Below, piece after piece: positions 14,769 to 23,658 of a stretch of DNA of 29,048 nt. This stretch comes from Burkholderiaceae bacterium. GTDB taxonomy: Bacteria; Pseudomonadota; Gammaproteobacteria; Burkholderiales; Burkholderiaceae. The translations under genes and the position numbers were made by a program. The stretch covers positions 1 to 29,048 of the forward strand of contig JASLEM010000097.1 in the NCBI GenBank assembly GCA_030151165.1. Direction: 5' to 3'. Position 1 is the stretch's first letter; each line of letters begins with the position of its first letter. A model generated the notes under the pieces. It made no database searches. It was not told the DNA's origin and worked only from the letters and a program-made list of their open reading frames with translations.

Positions 14769-16823
14769 ATGCAAGTCACCTTCAATCGACGCGCGCTGTC
14801 GCTCGTGTCCCTCGCCGTCCTCGCCACCCTCGCGGCCTGCGGCGGCAACTCTGATTCACCCGCCTTCATGGCGACGGCGCAGGACGATGCGGCCACGGTC
14901 ACCTGGAACAAGGCCACCACGCTGTCGGTGACCGCCAACGACACCGTCCGCAACGGCACCGCCAGCATCGCGATCGGCACGGCGCCGGCGCACGGCACGG
15001 CGACCATCGCCGACGGCGCGATCGTCTACACGCCGACGACCGGCTGGTTCGGCACCGATTCGCTGACCTACACGCTGACCGTCGGCGACAAGACCTCCAC
15101 CGCGACGGTCCACCTCACCGTCCAGGCGCAGGTGACGCTGCAAGGCACGGTGCACGACGACGCGATGCCCGGCGCGCAGGTCGTCGCCACCGTGGGCGGC
15201 ACCGCGCAACCCGCCGTGACCGCGGACGCCGATGGCCACTACGCCGTCACGATCACGACCAGCACGCCCGCCGACTTCATCACGCTGCAGGCGACCGGCA
15301 CGGGCGCGCAATCCGGCGTCGTGCTGCAAAGCCTCGTGGGCGACGCGAGTGCCGCGGCCGCCGCCGCCTCGTCGGACGGCACCGTCGACGCGACTGCCCT
15401 GCCGGCCGCCAACGTCACCAACGTCTCCACCGCCATCGCCGTGCTGACCGCGCAGGCGATCGGCAAGACGCCGACCAGCAGTGCCGACATCACCGCGGCC
15501 CAGGGCCAGTTCACGGCGTCGCAGACGATCCAGATGGCCACCGCGATCAAGCTCGTCGCGGACGAAGGCGTCGCGCTGCCTTCAGGCTCGTCGAACACGC
15601 TCGCGCTCGTGTCCGACCCGACCGCGTTCGGCAACTTCGTGACGACGCAGATCACGACCAACGCCGTCGTCTTCGACGCCACCGAGAGCGCGGTGCTGTC
15701 CGACCCGGCGCTGGCCGTCGCCCCGCCCGTGCCGACCACCGGCGGCGCGGATGTCTCCATCCTGCTCACGCTCGGCCAGGGCGCCAGCGCCGCCAGCGCG
15801 CAGCGCATCACGCTGAAGGCGGACGGCACCGCCACCATCGGCGGCGACACGCTCACCACCGCGACGTGGCACGCGGACGGCGGCCAGGTCACCGTGACCT
15901 ACGACACGCCCGAGGTCTACACCAACAACGCGACCGATACCGACGGCTTCCAGTATTCGGTGACCGAGACCGACACCGGCTTCAAGCTGCGCCAGCTCGG
16001 TGGCACGCCCGGCGTGGGCCCGGCCACGATCGACACGATCGGCAGCCAGGTCTGGCTGCAGGGCCCGGACACCGGCAAGACGGTGACGCTGGCGGACTTC
16101 TGGGTCTCCGAGACGATGGTCGGCGCCACTGGCACGATCACCGCGGCGGACGTCGCCCCCGGCACCGAATGGGCCGGCGCGATCGTCACCACCTTCGACC
16201 CCGCCACCGCGAACTGGATCGACCAGGACGTGCTGAAGATCGTCGACGCCACGCACGTCGTCTACGAGCGCACGCAGGTCGCCGGCACCTATGCGGTCAC
16301 CAACGGCAAGCTGGTCGTCACGACCGCGAACGGCACGTTCAGCTACACACGCCTGTTCACCGGCCCGAAGGGCGAGGAACGCTGGCTGACCGAGAAGATC
16401 GTCAACGGTGCGAGCACGTGGGTCTACGACGCGGCCGTCGTGAAGGTGGCGGCCGGCTCGGTCTTCACCGCCGCGACCGCGGCGCACGACTGGAAGAGCT
16501 ACATCAACGCGGGCCTCGCGGGCGCGTCGCAGTTCTACATCGACCTGAACGCGAACGGCACCGGCGTGCCGGTCAACATCAACGCCGACGGCTCCAGCGG
16601 CTCGCCGTACAGCCCGGGCAACTGGGCCATCGCGGGCGACGGCTCGGAAGTCTTCACGCGCTCGTATTGCAACGACGGCACGCTGTCCTGCGGCAACGGC
16701 CAGGTGCGCTCGTGGACCTTGCTCGCCACCGCGGGCAACAACGTCTACGTGATGGAACGCCTGCAGAACCTGCCGGGCTTCGACCAGTACCGCGTGAACG
16801 TCTACACGAACGCCGACCACTGA
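14769..16823 (+). CDS. Large secreted lipoprotein with Ig-like repeat domain
   Basis: This 684-aa protein has a lipoprotein leader, MQVTFNRRALSLVSLAVLAT, ending in the lipobox LAAC followed by GG; the mature protein should be lipidated and exported. Residues about 40-120 form a bacterial cadherin/Ig-like (Big_9-type) module (LSVTANDTV, GTATIADGAIVYTPTTGWFG then TDSLTYTL). This is followed by a carboxypeptidase-regulatory-like beta domain (about 125-180, VTLQGTVHDDAMPGAQVVAT). The rest is Thr/Ala/Gly-rich with beta-strand character. GGAG lies 6 bp before the ATG at 14769. The gene ends in a strong terminator. It is probably a surface or periplasmic adhesive or structural protein; no enzyme motif was seen. 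Confidence 0.82.
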   Translation: MQVTFNRRALSLVSLAVLATLAACGGNSDSPAFMATAQDDAATVTWNKATTLSVTANDTVRNGTASIAIGTAPAHGTATIADGAIVYTPTTGWFGTDSLTYTLTVGDKTSTATVHLTVQAQVTLQGTVHDDAMPGAQVVATVGGTAQPAVTADADGHYAVTITTSTPADFITLQATGTGAQSGVVLQSLVGDASAAAAAASSDGTVDATALPAANVTNVSTAIAVLTAQAIGKTPTSSADITAAQGQFTASQTIQMATAIKLVADEGVALPSGSSNTLALVSDPTAFGNFVTTQITTNAVVFDATESAVLSDPALAVAPPVPTTGGADVSILLTLGQGASAASAQRITLKADGTATIGGDTLTTATWHADGGQVTVTYDTPEVYTNNATDTDGFQYSVTETDTGFKLRQLGGTPGVGPATIDTIGSQVWLQGPDTGKTVTLADFWVSETMVGATGTITAADVAPGTEWAGAIVTTFDPATANWIDQDVLKIVDATHVVYERTQVAGTYAVTNGKLVVTTANGTFSYTRLFTGPKGEERWLTEKIVNGASTWVYDAAVVKVAAGSVFTAATAAHDWKSYINAGLAGASQFYIDLNANGTGVPVNINADGSSGSPYSPGNWAIAGDGSEVFTRSYCNDGTLSCGNGQVRSWTLLATAGNNVYVMERLQNLPGFDQYRVNVYTNADH

Positions 16824-16848
16824 TCCCCGCGCCCGCACGGGCCGTGAC

Positions 16849-16879
16849 AGGGTTCATCCGCGAGGGTGAACCCTTTTTT
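16849..16879 (+). terminator. Strong intrinsic terminator after the lipoprotein gene
   Basis: AGGGTTCA (16849-16856) and TGAACCCT (16867-16874) form a perfect 8-bp stem with a 10-base loop, followed by a run of Ts to 16879. It lies 26 bp after the lipoprotein stop. Confidence 0.9.
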
Positions 16880-16906
16880 CATGTCCGCAGCGTGCGCGCG
16901 ATCCCC

Positions 16907-17180
16907 TTATCCGGCCCGCGACGACGTCGTCAAGTGACAAGGTTGTGGACCGTTTCGGGACAAGCCCTCGACGGTCCACAGGGCGGACGGGACGGGCGAA
17001 GTTGTTGTCGAACGGTCCGGACCGTTCCAGCGTGCCGATCCCCAAGCTTGTACAGCTTGCAAGTGATTGATCCGACTGGGAAAAATCGAGTTGCCCACAG
17101 ACAGGGACCTGCTCTACCAGTACTACCAGTTTTAAAAAAAGAAACCATTGAAGAACAATAGGTGCGCGAAGTTTTTTTCG
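16907..17180. other. Replication-origin-like region (DnaA-box-like sites, phased trinucleotides, A-rich stretch)
   Basis: No gene lies between 16824 and 17401. Within it occur TTATCC (16907), TGTGGACCGT (16944-16953) paired with inverted ACGGTCCACA (16971-16980), an 18-bp palindrome GAACGGTCCGGACCGTTC (17010-17027), and CAAGCT-TGTAC-AGCTTG (17043-17059). These are followed by TTGCCCACA (17091-17099; 7 of 9 match to TTATCCACA), a GC-rich gap, triplets CTA-CCA-GTA-CTA-CCA (17114-17128) and then an A-rich stretch 17129-17160. This order (DnaA box, GC-rich gap, DnaA-trio-like triplets, unwinding element) is the layout described for bacterial oriC basal unwinding systems. gyrB reads towards this site, which would be head-on to replication from it, so function as the main oriC is uncertain. 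Confidence 0.45.
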
Positions 17181-17334
17181 AAAACGGGAAGGTCCGGGGA
17201 TCGGGTCCGGCGCGTGCAAGGGGTCCCGGGGGCGGACCGGGCCGTGGAGCGCTTTCGGACCGGGACCGGGGGTGGGACCCTGCCGGGCCGTCGCTGAAGC
17301 GCTCCCGGGGCCTCTGAAGGCCTTCCGGAAGCGA
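17181..17334. repeat. GGACC/GGTCC-rich low-complexity tract
   Basis: Right of the A-rich stretch the sequence becomes extremely G-rich and repeats short units built on GGACCGGG, GGTCCGG and GGGACC several times up to about 17290. The same GGACC/GGTCC core forms the arms of the palindromes at 16944-17027. No coding frame here looks real. It may hold further protein-binding sites of the origin-like region. Confidence 0.4.
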
Positions 17335-17358
17335 CAACGCGCCCGGAAAGGCGCGTTG
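17335..17358. terminator. Hairpin CAACGCGCC-N6-GGCGCGTTG, possible terminator
   Basis: A perfect 9-bp GC-rich stem with a 6-base loop lies about 45 bp after the stop of the leftward amine oxidase gene. There is no U-tract on either strand, so it would be at best a weak or factor-assisted terminator; it could equally belong to the origin-like region. Confidence 0.35.
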
Positions 17359-17401
17359 GACGGGGGAGGATGGAACGGGGCCTAGGCGGCCCGGTCCGGC
17401 T

Positions 17402-18994
17402 TCAGTCGGGGACCGGGAGATCGCCTGAAGGGATCGTCGGGATCGAAGGCATCGCGGGAATCGTGTCGAGCGCGAGTTCGGCGCTGTTCAGGGCGCCCTC
17501 GATGAAGCCCTGGTAGTCGGAATACGCTTCGCCGACGATGTGCACGTTCTTCGCGCCGCTGCCGAAGTCGAAGGCCTTGAAGGTCTCCATGACCTTCCAG
17601 CTGCGGATGCCCGGTTGCCAGCCGTGGTTGGCCGCGCCGTACGGTGCGCGGGCCCAGTCGCGCAGGCCGTAGGTGATGACGGAGTTGCGGATGTAGGCCG
17701 TGGCTTCGGCCAGCGTCATGTGGTCGAAGAGCTTGCGCGCGTTCTCGGTCAGGCGCACCGGCAGGTCGTCGGCGAGGCCGTAGGACTGCCGATGACCCTC
17801 GAGCGCGCGCTTGACGTCGCGTGCGATGAACAACGCGAAGGCATCGACGATGCGGCCGTTCTGGTCGAGCTCCGCGCGGTCGTGGCGATCGGTGTCGATG
17901 ACGTAGTGGCGCCAGAACTCGGTGGCGGGGGTGTCCATGTAGAGCAGTACCATGCCGTGGCCGTCACGGTCGGCATCGCGCGGGCGGCGGAAGTAGTGGA
18001 TCTCGCGCGTGGGCATGCAGTTGGCGTGCTGCTGCGGCGGCTGGTCGTAGTCCCACCACGGCGCGTTGCTGACGAAGAAGACCTTCAGCATCGGGAAGCC
18101 GTTGACGCTGTCCAGCTGGCTCGCGACATGCTCGGGCAGGTGATGCGCGAGCTTGACGAGCGGCAGGCGCGGCATCGCGAGGACCAGGCGTTGCGCGAGG
18201 ATCTTCGTCGTGCCGCTCTTGGTGCGCACGTCGAGCTCGAGCGTCGCCTCGCCGAGGCCCGTCGGGCGGAAACCCAGGAGGGTATGCCCGCCGGCGAGCG
18301 TGACGTTCGGATGCGCGCGCAGCGCGGCCATCAGGCGCTCGGTCAGCTTCGCCGATCCGCCCTCGATGCTGGCGAGCTGCTGGCCCACGGTCTTGAGCGC
18401 GCGCAGCCACCAGATGATCCACTCCGCGGCGTTCAGGTTCTCGGGGATCATGTGATAGAAGGTGCCGGTGTCGCGCAGCTTCACGAGCGCGCGATGGCTC
18501 AGGATGCCCTGCGCCGACAAGGCGTTCCAGAAGCCCGTGGCCCACAGCGGCTGGCCGTGCAGCTGCGCGTGCTTGCGCAGCCGCGTGTAGTCGGCCTCGG
18601 TCAGGCTGTCGATCCAGGCCTGGTCGTCGGGCGCGCGGCCCATGATCAGCATGATCCCGCGCTTGAGCAGCTGCAGCGAGTCGAGGCCTTGTTCCTCGGG
18701 CGTGAGATCGTCGTCGACGGCCACGACGCCGTCCGCGCTCGGCCCCGAGAAGTCGACGAGCTCGACGCCCAGGTCCGCGCACAGCTTCGCGAAGCGCGGC
18801 TGCAGCGTCGGCTCGAAGCGCATCGGGCCCATCTCGGCGATGAAGCCGTCGAGATCCTCGGTCTCGATGCGGCCGCCCCAGCGGTCGGACGAGGCCTCGA
18901 GGATCAGGATGCGGTGGCCGGCGTCGGCCAGGCGCCGCGCGCAGTGCAGGCCGGCGATGCCGCCGCCGGCGATGACGATGTCGGGGGTGTTCAT
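17402..18994 (-). CDS. Flavin-containing amine oxidase family protein
   Basis: A 530-aa FAD-dependent oxidase or dehydrogenase of the monoamine-oxidase superfamily. The N-terminal dinucleotide-binding motif is clear: DIVIAGGGIAGLHCARRLAD ending in an acidic ILILEA. The family's second motif follows (RWGGRIET), and the C-terminal FAD motif appears as VHIVGEAYSDYQGFIEGALN. The middle carries the substrate domain with many aromatic residues (NAPWWDYDQPP). It should oxidise an amine, amino acid or similar substrate with O2; the substrate is not predictable. No signal peptide is visible. The start at 18994 fits the Rossmann fold beginning at residue 5; 19012 is an in-frame alternative. It is adjacent to the origin-like region. 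Confidence 0.85.
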   Translation of the reverse strand: MNTPDIVIAGGGIAGLHCARRLADAGHRILILEASSDRWGGRIETEDLDGFIAEMGPMRFEPTLQPRFAKLCADLGVELVDFSGPSADGVVAVDDDLTPEEQGLDSLQLLKRGIMLIMGRAPDDQAWIDSLTEADYTRLRKHAQLHGQPLWATGFWNALSAQGILSHRALVKLRDTGTFYHMIPENLNAAEWIIWWLRALKTVGQQLASIEGGSAKLTERLMAALRAHPNVTLAGGHTLLGFRPTGLGEATLELDVRTKSGTTKILAQRLVLAMPRLPLVKLAHHLPEHVASQLDSVNGFPMLKVFFVSNAPWWDYDQPPQQHANCMPTREIHYFRRPRDADRDGHGMVLLYMDTPATEFWRHYVIDTDRHDRAELDQNGRIVDAFALFIARDVKRALEGHRQSYGLADDLPVRLTENARKLFDHMTLAEATAYIRNSVITYGLRDWARAPYGAANHGWQPGIRSWKVMETFKAFDFGSGAKNVHIVGEAYSDYQGFIEGALNSAELALDTIPAMPSIPTIPSGDLPVPD

Positions 18995-19053
18995 TCGCCA
19001 TTGTCCCCACATCGACTCGCGGAGCTCAACCCACGCTTCGTGGGTGGCGCGGG

Positions 19054-19686
19054 TCAGCGCGCCGGGGAGACGCTGCCGAGGCCGCCGCCGGTCGAGTTGA
19101 CGGACTTCGGATGGCCGTAGTACGTGAGCGAGCCCACGCCGCCGACCGTCGCGTCCAGCCGCTCGCTGGCGTAGACGCGCACCGAGCCGACACCGCCGAC
19201 GGTGACGACGGCCGTCTGCGCGTGCAGCTCGCGCGTGTCGATCGAGCCGACGCCGCCCACCATCAGGTTGAGCGCCTTCACGCTGCCGTCGGCCTTGAGG
19301 CTGCCCGCGCCCGAGTAGTTGACGTCGAGCTTGTCGCCGCTCACGTGCGTGATCGTCGTCGCGCCGGCGCCAGCCATCGTGAAGCGCGTGATCTGCGGCA
19401 TCGTGATGACGATCCTCGGGTCGCCGAGCGAGCTGTCGATGGTGTGGTCGCGCAGCCGGATGCGCAGCTCGCCGTCGACGACCTCGGTGGTGAGCTGGTT
19501 GATGAAGGTGTCGTTGCCGCTGGCCGTCACCGACTGCGTCTTGCCGACGTCGATCGAGATGCTGATGGGCCCGGAGTTCGAGACGGCCGTGAACGGCGCG
19601 ACATTGCGTGCCTGCTCCGCCGCCTGCGCGTGCGGCGCGAGGAGCGTGGCGGCGGCGAACAGCGTAAGCGAGATCGTGCGATGCAT
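19054..19686 (-). CDS. Exported GIN-domain (DUF2807) protein
   Basis: This 210-aa protein starts with a signal peptide (MHRTISLTLFAAATLLAPHA, then QAAEQ as a likely cleavage site). The mature part is a right-handed beta-helix-like GIN domain: FTAVSNSGPISISIDVGKTQ, VVDGELRIRL and repeated turn motifs AGAGATTI, SGAGSLKADG, GGVGSI, GGVGSV and GGVGSL. Such proteins are periplasmic or surface-attached; the function is not established and may be structural or auto-transporter-like. It follows the amine oxidase gene in the same direction by about 60 bp upstream, possibly an operon with this gene first. Confidence 0.85.
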   Translation of the reverse strand: MHRTISLTLFAAATLLAPHAQAAEQARNVAPFTAVSNSGPISISIDVGKTQSVTASGNDTFINQLTTEVVDGELRIRLRDHTIDSSLGDPRIVITMPQITRFTMAGAGATTITHVSGDKLDVNYSGAGSLKADGSVKALNLMVGGVGSIDTRELHAQTAVVTVGGVGSVRVYASERLDATVGGVGSLTYYGHPKSVNSTGGGLGSVSPAR

Positions 19687-19834
19687 GGCGGGCCTCGTGA
19701 AGGTTGAAGGAATGCCTCGATGCTAGGGACGCCGGCGGCCGCGGGCGAGCGTCTTGCGACGAGGAGCCCGCTGGACGAGATGCACTGCGGCGCGGCGCGA
19801 CGGGAGGTGTCGGCGGACGTCGCGCGCGCTGCGT

Positions 19835-20746
19835 TCAGGCGCTCTCGTCGAGCCACGGCGCCGCGACGGCCGTCAGCCACGCCATCACGGCCTGCACGCG
19901 CGGCGCGAGCTGGCGCCGGTGCGCATAGAGCAGCGACACGGGCATCGCCGGCGCCGTGAACTCCGGCATCACTTCGACCAGCCTCCCGCTGTCGATGAAC
20001 GGCTTCGCACCGACGACGGGCGCCTGGTAGAGGCCGAGCCCGGCGAGCGCGGCGGCCTGGTAGGCGTCGGTGCCGTTGGCGGTGACGTCGGCGCGCATCG
20101 GCAGCGAGCGCAGCGTGCCGTCCGTGGGGTCGCGGTAGTCCCAGGCGGCTTCGTGCGACGTCAGCGTCGGTGCGTAGTGGACGATGCGGTGCTGCGCGAG
20201 ATCGGCCAGCGTGCGCGGCGTGCCGTGGCGCGCGAGGTAGGCGGGGCTCGCCGCGTTGCACATGCGCAGGTGGCCGATGGTCCGGGCGACGATGTCGGCG
20301 TCGCCGAGCGCGCCGACGCGCAGCACGCAGTCGAAGCCTTCGTGCACGAGGTCGACGCGGCGGTCGGTCGTGCTGATGCCGATCTCGAGCTGCGGGTGCA
20401 GCGCGAGGAACTCCGGCAGCCGCGGCACGACGACGTCGCGCGCGATGCTGTTCGGCAGGTCGATGCGCAGGCGCCCGGTGAGGCCGGTCGCGGCGGGCCG
20501 GAACATCGCGTGCAGTTGCTCGGCCTCGGTCAAAAGCTCCTTGCTGCGCTCGAGGAAGCGTTCGCCGTCGGGCGTGAGCCGCACGCTGCGCGTCGTGCGT
20601 TGCAGCAGGCGCGCGCCGACGCGCGCCTCGAGCTGCTGCACCGCGGTCGACACCCTCCCCTTCGCCAGCCCGAGCTGCTCCGCGGCGCGGCTGAAGCTGG
20701 CCAGCTCGGCCACGCGGGCGAAGATGCGAAGTTCGTCGAGTTCCAT
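19835..20746 (-). CDS. LysR-family transcriptional regulator
   Basis: This 303-aa protein has the LysR N-terminal winged helix at residues 1-60 (MELDELRIFARVAELASFSR, AAEQLGLAKGRVSTAVQQLE, ARVGARLLQRTTRSVRLT) and a periplasmic-binding-protein-like effector domain after about residue 90 (LRIDLPNSIARDVVVPRLPE). It belongs to the CrgA/AaeR-like branch that commonly controls a divergent oxidoreductase. The start at 20746 gives the standard LysR beginning; longer frames run over the intergenic operator. It is divergent from the SDR gene, with a TGTTCT-N7-AGAACA palindrome between them, so it probably regulates that SDR and itself. Confidence 0.93.
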   Translation of the reverse strand: MELDELRIFARVAELASFSRAAEQLGLAKGRVSTAVQQLEARVGARLLQRTTRSVRLTPDGERFLERSKELLTEAEQLHAMFRPAATGLTGRLRIDLPNSIARDVVVPRLPEFLALHPQLEIGISTTDRRVDLVHEGFDCVLRVGALGDADIVARTIGHLRMCNAASPAYLARHGTPRTLADLAQHRIVHYAPTLTSHEAAWDYRDPTDGTLRSLPMRADVTANGTDAYQAAALAGLGLYQAPVVGAKPFIDSGRLVEVMPEFTAPAMPVSLLYAHRRQLAPRVQAVMAWLTAVAAPWLDESA

Positions 20747-20755
20747 GGCGCGGAT

Positions 20756-20774
20756 TGTTCTGTCGAAGAGAACA
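20756..20774. promoter_or_regulatory. Candidate LysR operator TGTTCT-N7-AGAACA
   Basis: A perfect 6-bp inverted repeat with a 7-bp spacer lies 10 bp upstream of the LysR gene start and about 90 bp before the SDR start. The T-N11-A interior and position fit a LysR-type recognition site in a divergent promoter region. Confidence 0.55.
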
Positions 20775-20861
20775 GTGTGGCGTAGTCTGGCGTCTTTATC
20801 CACCGGGCGGGAATGCCTAGAGTTCGGCCATCGTCAACACGAACTCGCCAAGGACCACCCC

Positions 20862-21635
<774 letters not shown>

Positions 21636-21658
21636 TCCACGGCGTCGCAGCCGGTTCA

Positions 21659-21691
21659 TGAAAAAACGCGGGCCTCGAGCCCGCGTTCTTC
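21659..21691. terminator. Bidirectional intrinsic terminator
   Basis: AACGCGGGC (21665-21673) and GCCCGCGTT (21679-21687) form a perfect 9-bp stem between two convergent genes. The run of six A on the left gives a U-tail for leftward transcripts (the PNPOx-like gene) and TTCTT on the right serves the SDR gene less well. Confidence 0.85.
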
Positions 21692-21708
21692 ATGGCCAAG
21701 CCGGGGAA

Positions 21709-22230
21709 TCAATGCGGGCGGATGTGCCCGTGTTCGCCCATCTTCGGCTGCTTGCCGGTGATCGCGGCTTCGGCGATCTTGTAGAGCTGCACGAGCTTGT
21801 TCTCCTTGATGTCCCAGTAGTCGGCGTGCTCGATGCGCACCCGCACGAGCGCGAAGTCGGGGTCGGTCACGCCGCCCTTGAACCAGGCCTCGGCGCCCTT
21901 GTTCCACAGCGCCTGCTTGATCGCCATGTCCTCGACGACGTGCGCGACGCCGGACACCGAGACATACGTGTCCTTCGACGGGCTCGCGTACGACACGTTG
22001 ACCTGGTCGTCGCCCTCGAACTCGGAGACGGGGTCGCTCGAGCGCGACATGAAGAACCAGAGGCAGTCGTCGTCGAGCGACTTGTTCTGCGTCGTCATCG
22101 GCCGCGAATGCAGGTGGCCGCTGGCCGACTTGTGCGTCGTGAACATCGCGTACTTGACGTCCTTGATCATGTCGAACAGCTTTTGTTGACGATCGGCCGT
22201 GGCGGTCGTCGAGTCGGTGGTTTCGTACAT
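21709..22230 (-). CDS. Pyridoxamine-5'-phosphate-oxidase-like (general stress protein 26) protein
   Basis: A 173-aa protein with the split-barrel flavin-binding fold: MIKDVKYAMFTTHKSASGHL, HSRPMTTQ, CLWFFMSRSSDPVSEFEGDD and VNVSYASPSKDTYVSVSGVA. Length and motifs fit the general stress protein 26 group rather than true PdxH, which lacks this N-terminus and is longer. Members bind FMN or F420 and are induced by stress; the enzymatic role is uncertain. AGGAG lies 6 bp before the ATG at 22230, and a bidirectional terminator follows. It is divergent from the DTW gene, with 73 bp between the starts. Confidence 0.88.
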   Translation of the reverse strand: MYETTDSTTATADRQQKLFDMIKDVKYAMFTTHKSASGHLHSRPMTTQNKSLDDDCLWFFMSRSSDPVSEFEGDDQVNVSYASPSKDTYVSVSGVAHVVEDMAIKQALWNKGAEAWFKGGVTDPDFALVRVRIEHADYWDIKENKLVQLYKIAEAAITGKQPKMGEHGHIRPH

Positions 22231-22303
22231 CTGGAACTCCTGTAATGTGTGTGTGTTCCAGCCGGAGCAGCAAGGGCCGGTCCCGTCGATCCGCCGCATC
22301 CCC

Positions 22304-22930
22304 ATGAACCTGTCCGACACCCTCCCGCGCGCGGCGCCGCGCCCGCGATGCGCCGCCTGCGAGCTCCCGCTGTCCACCTGCGTCTGCGCGCTGGTCGAGC
22401 ATGCGGACAACCGCGTGCACGTGCTCGTGCTGCAGCACCCGCGCGAGGCGAGCGAAGCCAAGGGCTCCGCGCGCTTGCTGCGGCTGGGGCTCGCGCGGTG
22501 CCGCGTGGTCGTCGGCGACGTCTTCGATCCGGCCGAGCTCGAGGGCTGGCTGCATGGCGACGGCCGTCGAAGCGTGCTGCTGTATCCGGCCGATGACGAG
22601 GCGGGCGATGGCGTCGCGCGCATCGCGGCGCCGGCGACGCAGCTGGTGGTGCTCGATGGCACGTGGCGCAAGAGCCGCAAGATGCTGGCGCTCCATCCGT
22701 TGCTGCAGGCCTTGCCGCGCCTCGCGCTGCAACCCGCTTCGGCGAGCCGCTATGCCGCGCTGCGCAAGGCGCGCCTCGGCTCGCAGCTCAGCACGCTCGA
22801 GGCGACGTGCGCGGCGCTGTCGCAGCTCGAGGGCGACGCGGCGCGCTACGCGCCGATGCTGGAGGCGTTCGGCCGATTCGTCGGCGACCGCGCAGCGCGC
22901 GCCGGCCGCGGCGAGGCCGCGCGGAAATGA
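22304..22930 (+). CDS. DTW-domain tRNA-uridine aminocarboxypropyltransferase
   Basis: A 208-aa protein with the DTW signature in LDGTWRKSRKM (about 124-134) and the family's N-terminal cysteine cluster RCAACELPLSTCVC (CxxC...CxC, likely metal-binding). QHPREASEAKGSARLLRLGL is the typical conserved second block. E. coli TapT (YfiP) of this family makes acp3U at tRNA position 47 from S-adenosylmethionine, and I expect the same reaction here, in the cytoplasm. The ATG at 22304 gives the usual short leader; no strong ribosome binding site is visible. It is followed by a hairpin at 22932-22965. Confidence 0.88.
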   Translation: MNLSDTLPRAAPRPRCAACELPLSTCVCALVEHADNRVHVLVLQHPREASEAKGSARLLRLGLARCRVVVGDVFDPAELEGWLHGDGRRSVLLYPADDEAGDGVARIAAPATQLVVLDGTWRKSRKMLALHPLLQALPRLALQPASASRYAALRKARLGSQLSTLEATCAALSQLEGDAARYAPMLEAFGRFVGDRAARAGRGEAARK

Positions 22931-22931
22931 A

Positions 22932-22965
22932 GATCGCCACCGGCCCGCGAAGGTCGGTGGCGATC
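22932..22965 (+). terminator. Hairpin after DTW gene (11-bp stem, no U-tail)
   Basis: GATCGCCACCG (22932-22942) and CGGTGGCGATC (22955-22965) pair perfectly around a 12-base loop, beginning 1 bp after the stop codon. There is no T-run, so termination would need help or the hairpin protects the 3' end of the message. Confidence 0.5.
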
Positions 22966-23032
22966 GAGCCGCGCTCCGAGGGCCCGTCTTCGAGAGACGA
23001 GCAGGGAGCCCGGGTCACACGGGGCGCGCGCG

Positions 23033-23332
23033 TCAGTTGCGGTCGGCGCGCGGAGCGGGGGTCGAGTCGGTCGACGAGTTGTCGGTGCTCGAGGTGCTGC
23101 TGTCGGTGGAGGACGACGGCGTCGACGACGTGTCCGCCGGCATCGCCGCGTTGTTGACGGTGCCTTCGTCACGGACGGCGTTGTTCACGGCCGGGGCCTG
23201 GCTCGTGTCCTGCGCGCCGGTGCTGATCGGGGCCGTCGAGCTGTCGCTCGATTGCGCCCAGGCGGCGCCGACGATCGCGACGAGGGCGGCCGATGCGGCC
23301 GTGGCTACCAACTTCTTCTGAAAACTGCGCAT
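23033..23332 (-). CDS. Small exported Ser/Thr/Asp-rich protein (99 aa)
   Basis: A signal peptide is evident (MRSFQKKLVATAASAALVAI then VGAAWAQ as cleavage site). The mature 73 residues are low-complexity: SSDSSTAP, AVNNAVRDEGTVNNAAM, then repeats of SST/TDSS/NSSTDSTP, ending PAPRADRN. Such a chain is probably disordered and periplasmic; no fold or family is recognised. AGGAGAT precedes the ATG at ideal distance, which supports translation. The function is unknown. Confidence 0.72.
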   Translation of the reverse strand: MRSFQKKLVATAASAALVAIVGAAWAQSSDSSTAPISTGAQDTSQAPAVNNAVRDEGTVNNAAMPADTSSTPSSSTDSSTSSTDNSSTDSTPAPRADRN

Positions 23333-23658
23333 GCTGATCTCCTGTTGAGTGGTGTGGTCTGGCTCCATCGCGATGCGCGGAGCCGGCATGGAACTTCGGC
23401 AATGGGGGTGCCACGTCTGTAAAGAAACAATGCGTTGCCATGCGCGTGGCGCAGCGCGAATGAATCCGCCTAGAGTGCAAACCGGCGTCGCGGTGAGGTG
23501 GTATCAAAGCGTAGCGACGCCGGAAACGGCCGCACGGCCGCCGCTGTCGCGCATACCCATGGCCGTACTGTCGTGCACCCGATTGCACAAGCGGCGTTCA
23601 CGGTCGAGCAACTTCTTCCTTGCACACTGCGTCTCTCGAGAAACCTGAAGGACCCTGC
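23333..23658. other. Intergenic region between two divergent exported-protein genes
   Basis: 326 bp without a credible gene. It holds the ribosome binding site of the small exported protein at its left edge, a moderately A-rich patch around TGTAAAGAAACAATG (23418-23432) followed by CCTAGAGTGC (about 23470), which may be promoter elements, and AAGGA before the lipoprotein start at its right edge. I see no further palindrome or RNA gene. Confidence 0.4.

Noticed and set aside
17540..19120. 526-aa plus-strand open frame opposite the amine oxidase
   Set aside because: It has no recognisable domain; the minus-strand frame has full FAD motifs, so this is a shadow.
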